Shown: piece after piece, positions 62,602-64,000 of the stretch
How the letters are laid out: the number at the start of each line of letters is the position of its first letter
Numbering within the stretch: the first letter of the stretch is position 1
Assembly (NCBI GenBank): GCA_002315555.1
Contig: DCHF01000055.1
Span: forward strand, 401,822 to 465,821
Direction of reading: 5' to 3'
DNA: 64,000 nt
DNA from: Lachnospiraceae bacterium UBA1759
GTDB lineage: Bacteria; Bacillota; Clostridia; Lachnospirales; Lachnospiraceae
Program-made: the position numbers and the translations under genes
The notes under the pieces: model-generated
The model's database searches: none
What the model saw: only the letters and a program-made list of their open reading frames with translations
Told to the model about the DNA's origin: nothing

Positions 62602-63294
62602 ATGAAAAAGAGAGCATTTGCGGTTCTTCTTGCGGCAGGCATGATCTTTACGGCTGCAGGCTGTAACAAAGACGGTCACAGCGGCATCAATACGTTCGGC
62701 AATACCACGAACGGCATTTATGTTCATAAGGATGCATCGGTCCAGGATGTGGTCTATTATGATTTCGATACAGAAAAGTACGATGCCGATGAATTCCGTA
62801 CCTATCTTCAGGCAGAGCTTGATGAATACAACGGCAGCCATGAATTCGTAAAGCCGGAACCGGAAACGAATGCCGATGGCGAGGTCGTTTCGGAATCTTC
62901 CATGACCGCACCGATCGAGATCGTGGAGTGCAGTGCAAAGGATAACGAGCTTTGTGTACAGCTTCTGTATGCGAATGCATCGGATTACCTGACCTATATG
63001 GCGGAGTCTGTGGAAGCACGCGGCGGCAATACCCTGCAGTCCGGTTATCTGTTATATGCGGATGCCAGTGTGCAGAACGCGGCTTTTGTGGATGAAGACG
63101 GTGAGGCTGTTGATATGGAGAAGCTTCTCGGCTCCAAGAAGGCGGAAGAGTATCGTTACGTGATCTGCAACTTCGAGTCTGTGATCTATTCCGACGGCGA
63201 TGTTTACGGTTATACCACGAACGGCAACTATTCCAAGGACAATAACTGTGTTTCCGTACCGGCAGGTCAGGAAGTCATCATTCTGTTCCGTTAA
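62602..63294 (+). CDS. Lipoprotein of unknown function
   Basis: A 230-residue lipoprotein: the signal MKKRAFAVLLAAGMIFTAAG ends in AAGC, a normal lipobox (Cys21). The mature part is acidic and low in known motifs (DVVYYDFDTEKYDADEFRTY, VEARGGNTLQSGYLLYADAS). The ATG at 62602 is favoured by GGGAG before it; an ATG five codons upstream is not. It stands alone with its own promoter between recO and glyS. I do not recognise a family. Confidence 0.8.
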   Translation: MKKRAFAVLLAAGMIFTAAGCNKDGHSGINTFGNTTNGIYVHKDASVQDVVYYDFDTEKYDADEFRTYLQAELDEYNGSHEFVKPEPETNADGEVVSESSMTAPIEIVECSAKDNELCVQLLYANASDYLTYMAESVEARGGNTLQSGYLLYADASVQNAAFVDEDGEAVDMEKLLGSKKAEEYRYVICNFESVIYSDGDVYGYTTNGNYSKDNNCVSVPAGQEVIILFR

Positions 63295-63301
63295 CAGAAA
63301 A

Positions 63302-63320
63302 GAAGCAGCCGGTCTGCTTC
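63302..63320 (+). other. Hairpin before glyS
   Basis: GAAGCAG/CTGCTTC with a five-base loop in the 47-base gap. With no T run this is not a clear terminator, and the gap is too short for a T-box. Confidence 0.4.
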
Positions 63321-63341
63321 GTATATGAAGAGGAGAAAATT

Positions 63342-64000
63342 ATGGAAAAGTCAATGGAGAAGATCGTAGCGTTATGTAAGGGCAGAGGATTTATTTATCC
63401 GGGCTCCGAGATCTACGGCGGTCTTGCAAATACCTGGGATTACGGTAATCTCGGTGTTGAACTTAAGAATAACGTAAAGCGCGCATGGTGGCAGAAGTTC
63501 ATCCAGGAATCCCCCTACAACGTAGGCGTGGACTGCGCGATCTTAATGAATCCTCAGACCTGGGTCGCATCCGGTCATCTGGGCGGTTTCTCCGATCCGC
63601 TGATGGACTGTAAGGAATGTAAGGAACGTTTCCGTGCGGACAAGCTGATCGAGGATTACATGGCAGAGAACGGCATCGAGCCGGAAGTCGGTTTAGACGG
63701 CTGGTCTGCTGAAGAAATGCAGAATTACATCGCAGAGAAGAACATTTGCTGTCCGTCCTGCGGTGCGCATAATTTCACCGATATCCGTCAGTTTAACCTG
63801 ATGTTCAAGACCTTCCAGGGTGTTACCGAGGATGCAAAGAATACCGTATATCTCCGTCCGGAGACCGCGCAGGGTATCTTCGTCAACTTCAAGAACGTAC
63901 AGCGTACGTCCAGAAAGAAGCTGCCGTTCGGTATCGGTCAGATCGGTAAGTCTTTCCGTAACGAGATCACTCCCGGTAACTTCACCTTCCGTACCCGTGA
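63342..64000 (+). CDS. glyS: Glycyl-tRNA synthetase, N-terminal part (cut by window edge)
   Basis: About 219 residues of the one-chain (dimeric, class IIa) enzyme are present. Visible are IVALCKGRGFIYPGSEIYGG, the knuckle CKECKERFRADK, CCPSCGAHNF, FNLMFKTFQGV and the motif-2-like LRPETAQGIFVNFKNV followed by KSFRNEITPGNF. A GAGGAG site precedes the start. The usual length is near 460. The enzyme attaches glycine to tRNA-Gly. The hairpin upstream may affect expression. Confidence 0.95.
   Translation, partial: MEKSMEKIVALCKGRGFIYPGSEIYGGLANTWDYGNLGVELKNNVKRAWWQKFIQESPYNVGVDCAILMNPQTWVASGHLGGFSDPLMDCKECKERFRADKLIEDYMAENGIEPEVGLDGWSAEEMQNYIAEKNICCPSCGAHNFTDIRQFNLMFKTFQGVTEDAKNTVYLRPETAQGIFVNFKNVQRTSRKKLPFGIGQIGKSFRNEITPGNFTFRTR

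Noticed and set aside
63295..63341. T-box leader before glyS
   Set aside because: The gap is only 47 bases and has no T-box sequence; only a plain hairpin is present.

Overview
The window looks like a chromosomal segment of a Gram-positive anaerobe of the class Clostridia, most likely a gut or rumen member of the Lachnospiraceae. Pointers to this are the SCIFF peptide with its radical SAM maturase, the IreB-RuvX-DUF1292 trio, RNase J, ThiI without a rhodanese domain, a one-chain glycyl-tRNA synthetase, strong AGGAGG ribosome binding sites, and very large mucin-binding-type surface proteins. No rRNA, phage, IS element or CRISPR array was seen. There is one tRNA gene (Arg, anticodon ACG).

Layout. 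1-1445: a cut-off type B carboxylesterase and a CmpB-type membrane protein. 1495-6320: a three-gene minus-strand operon with its own promoter and terminator. It encodes an ICMT-like membrane protein, a GH3-fold (auxin-responsive-promoter family) protein, and a 7TM-GAF-degenerate GGDEF-HD-GYP signalling protein. 6432-10275: an unknown soluble protein, an MFS transporter, a double SnoaL-like protein and YbaK. 10306-17389: a ten-gene minus-strand operon. It reads degenerate GGDEF protein, ECF sigma factor, probable anti-sigma, transglutaminase lipoprotein, PilC/GspF, three or four small pilin-like proteins and PilT. No assembly ATPase (PilB/GspE) or prepilin peptidase is present here.

18017-30738: the most striking region. 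Two large surface proteins (2711 and about 980 aa) share a C-terminal membrane module that is not LPXTG. Each is followed by the same pair of tiny single-pass membrane proteins. In both copies the first tiny gene overlaps the adhesin stop codon as TAATG. This duplicated three-gene cassette is my main candidate for an undescribed system (surface display or anchoring). The larger adhesin also carries two Cys/His knuckles inserted into its VWA domain just after the metal-binding motif.

30738-42781: a carbohydrate and ester hydrolysis island with two GH36 alpha-galactosidases, GH116, GH43, two alpha/beta hydrolases, a type I signal peptidase and an Orn/Lys/Arg decarboxylase. 42988-45051: an ArsC-like protein lacking its cysteine, then SCIFF precursor, attenuator and maturase. 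45109-64000: mostly housekeeping genes. They are tRNA-Arg, a D,D-carboxypeptidase, prmA, rsmE, cysteine desulfurase, thiI, an HPr-like protein without the active histidine, mtaB, ireB-ruvX-DUF1292-rnj, an MltG-like fragment, trmR, a U32 peptidase-family protein, an M16C protease, era, recO, a lipoprotein and the start of glyS.

Functions come from reading motifs by eye; no database search was run. Start codons were moved to fit ribosome binding sites where the sequence allowed.
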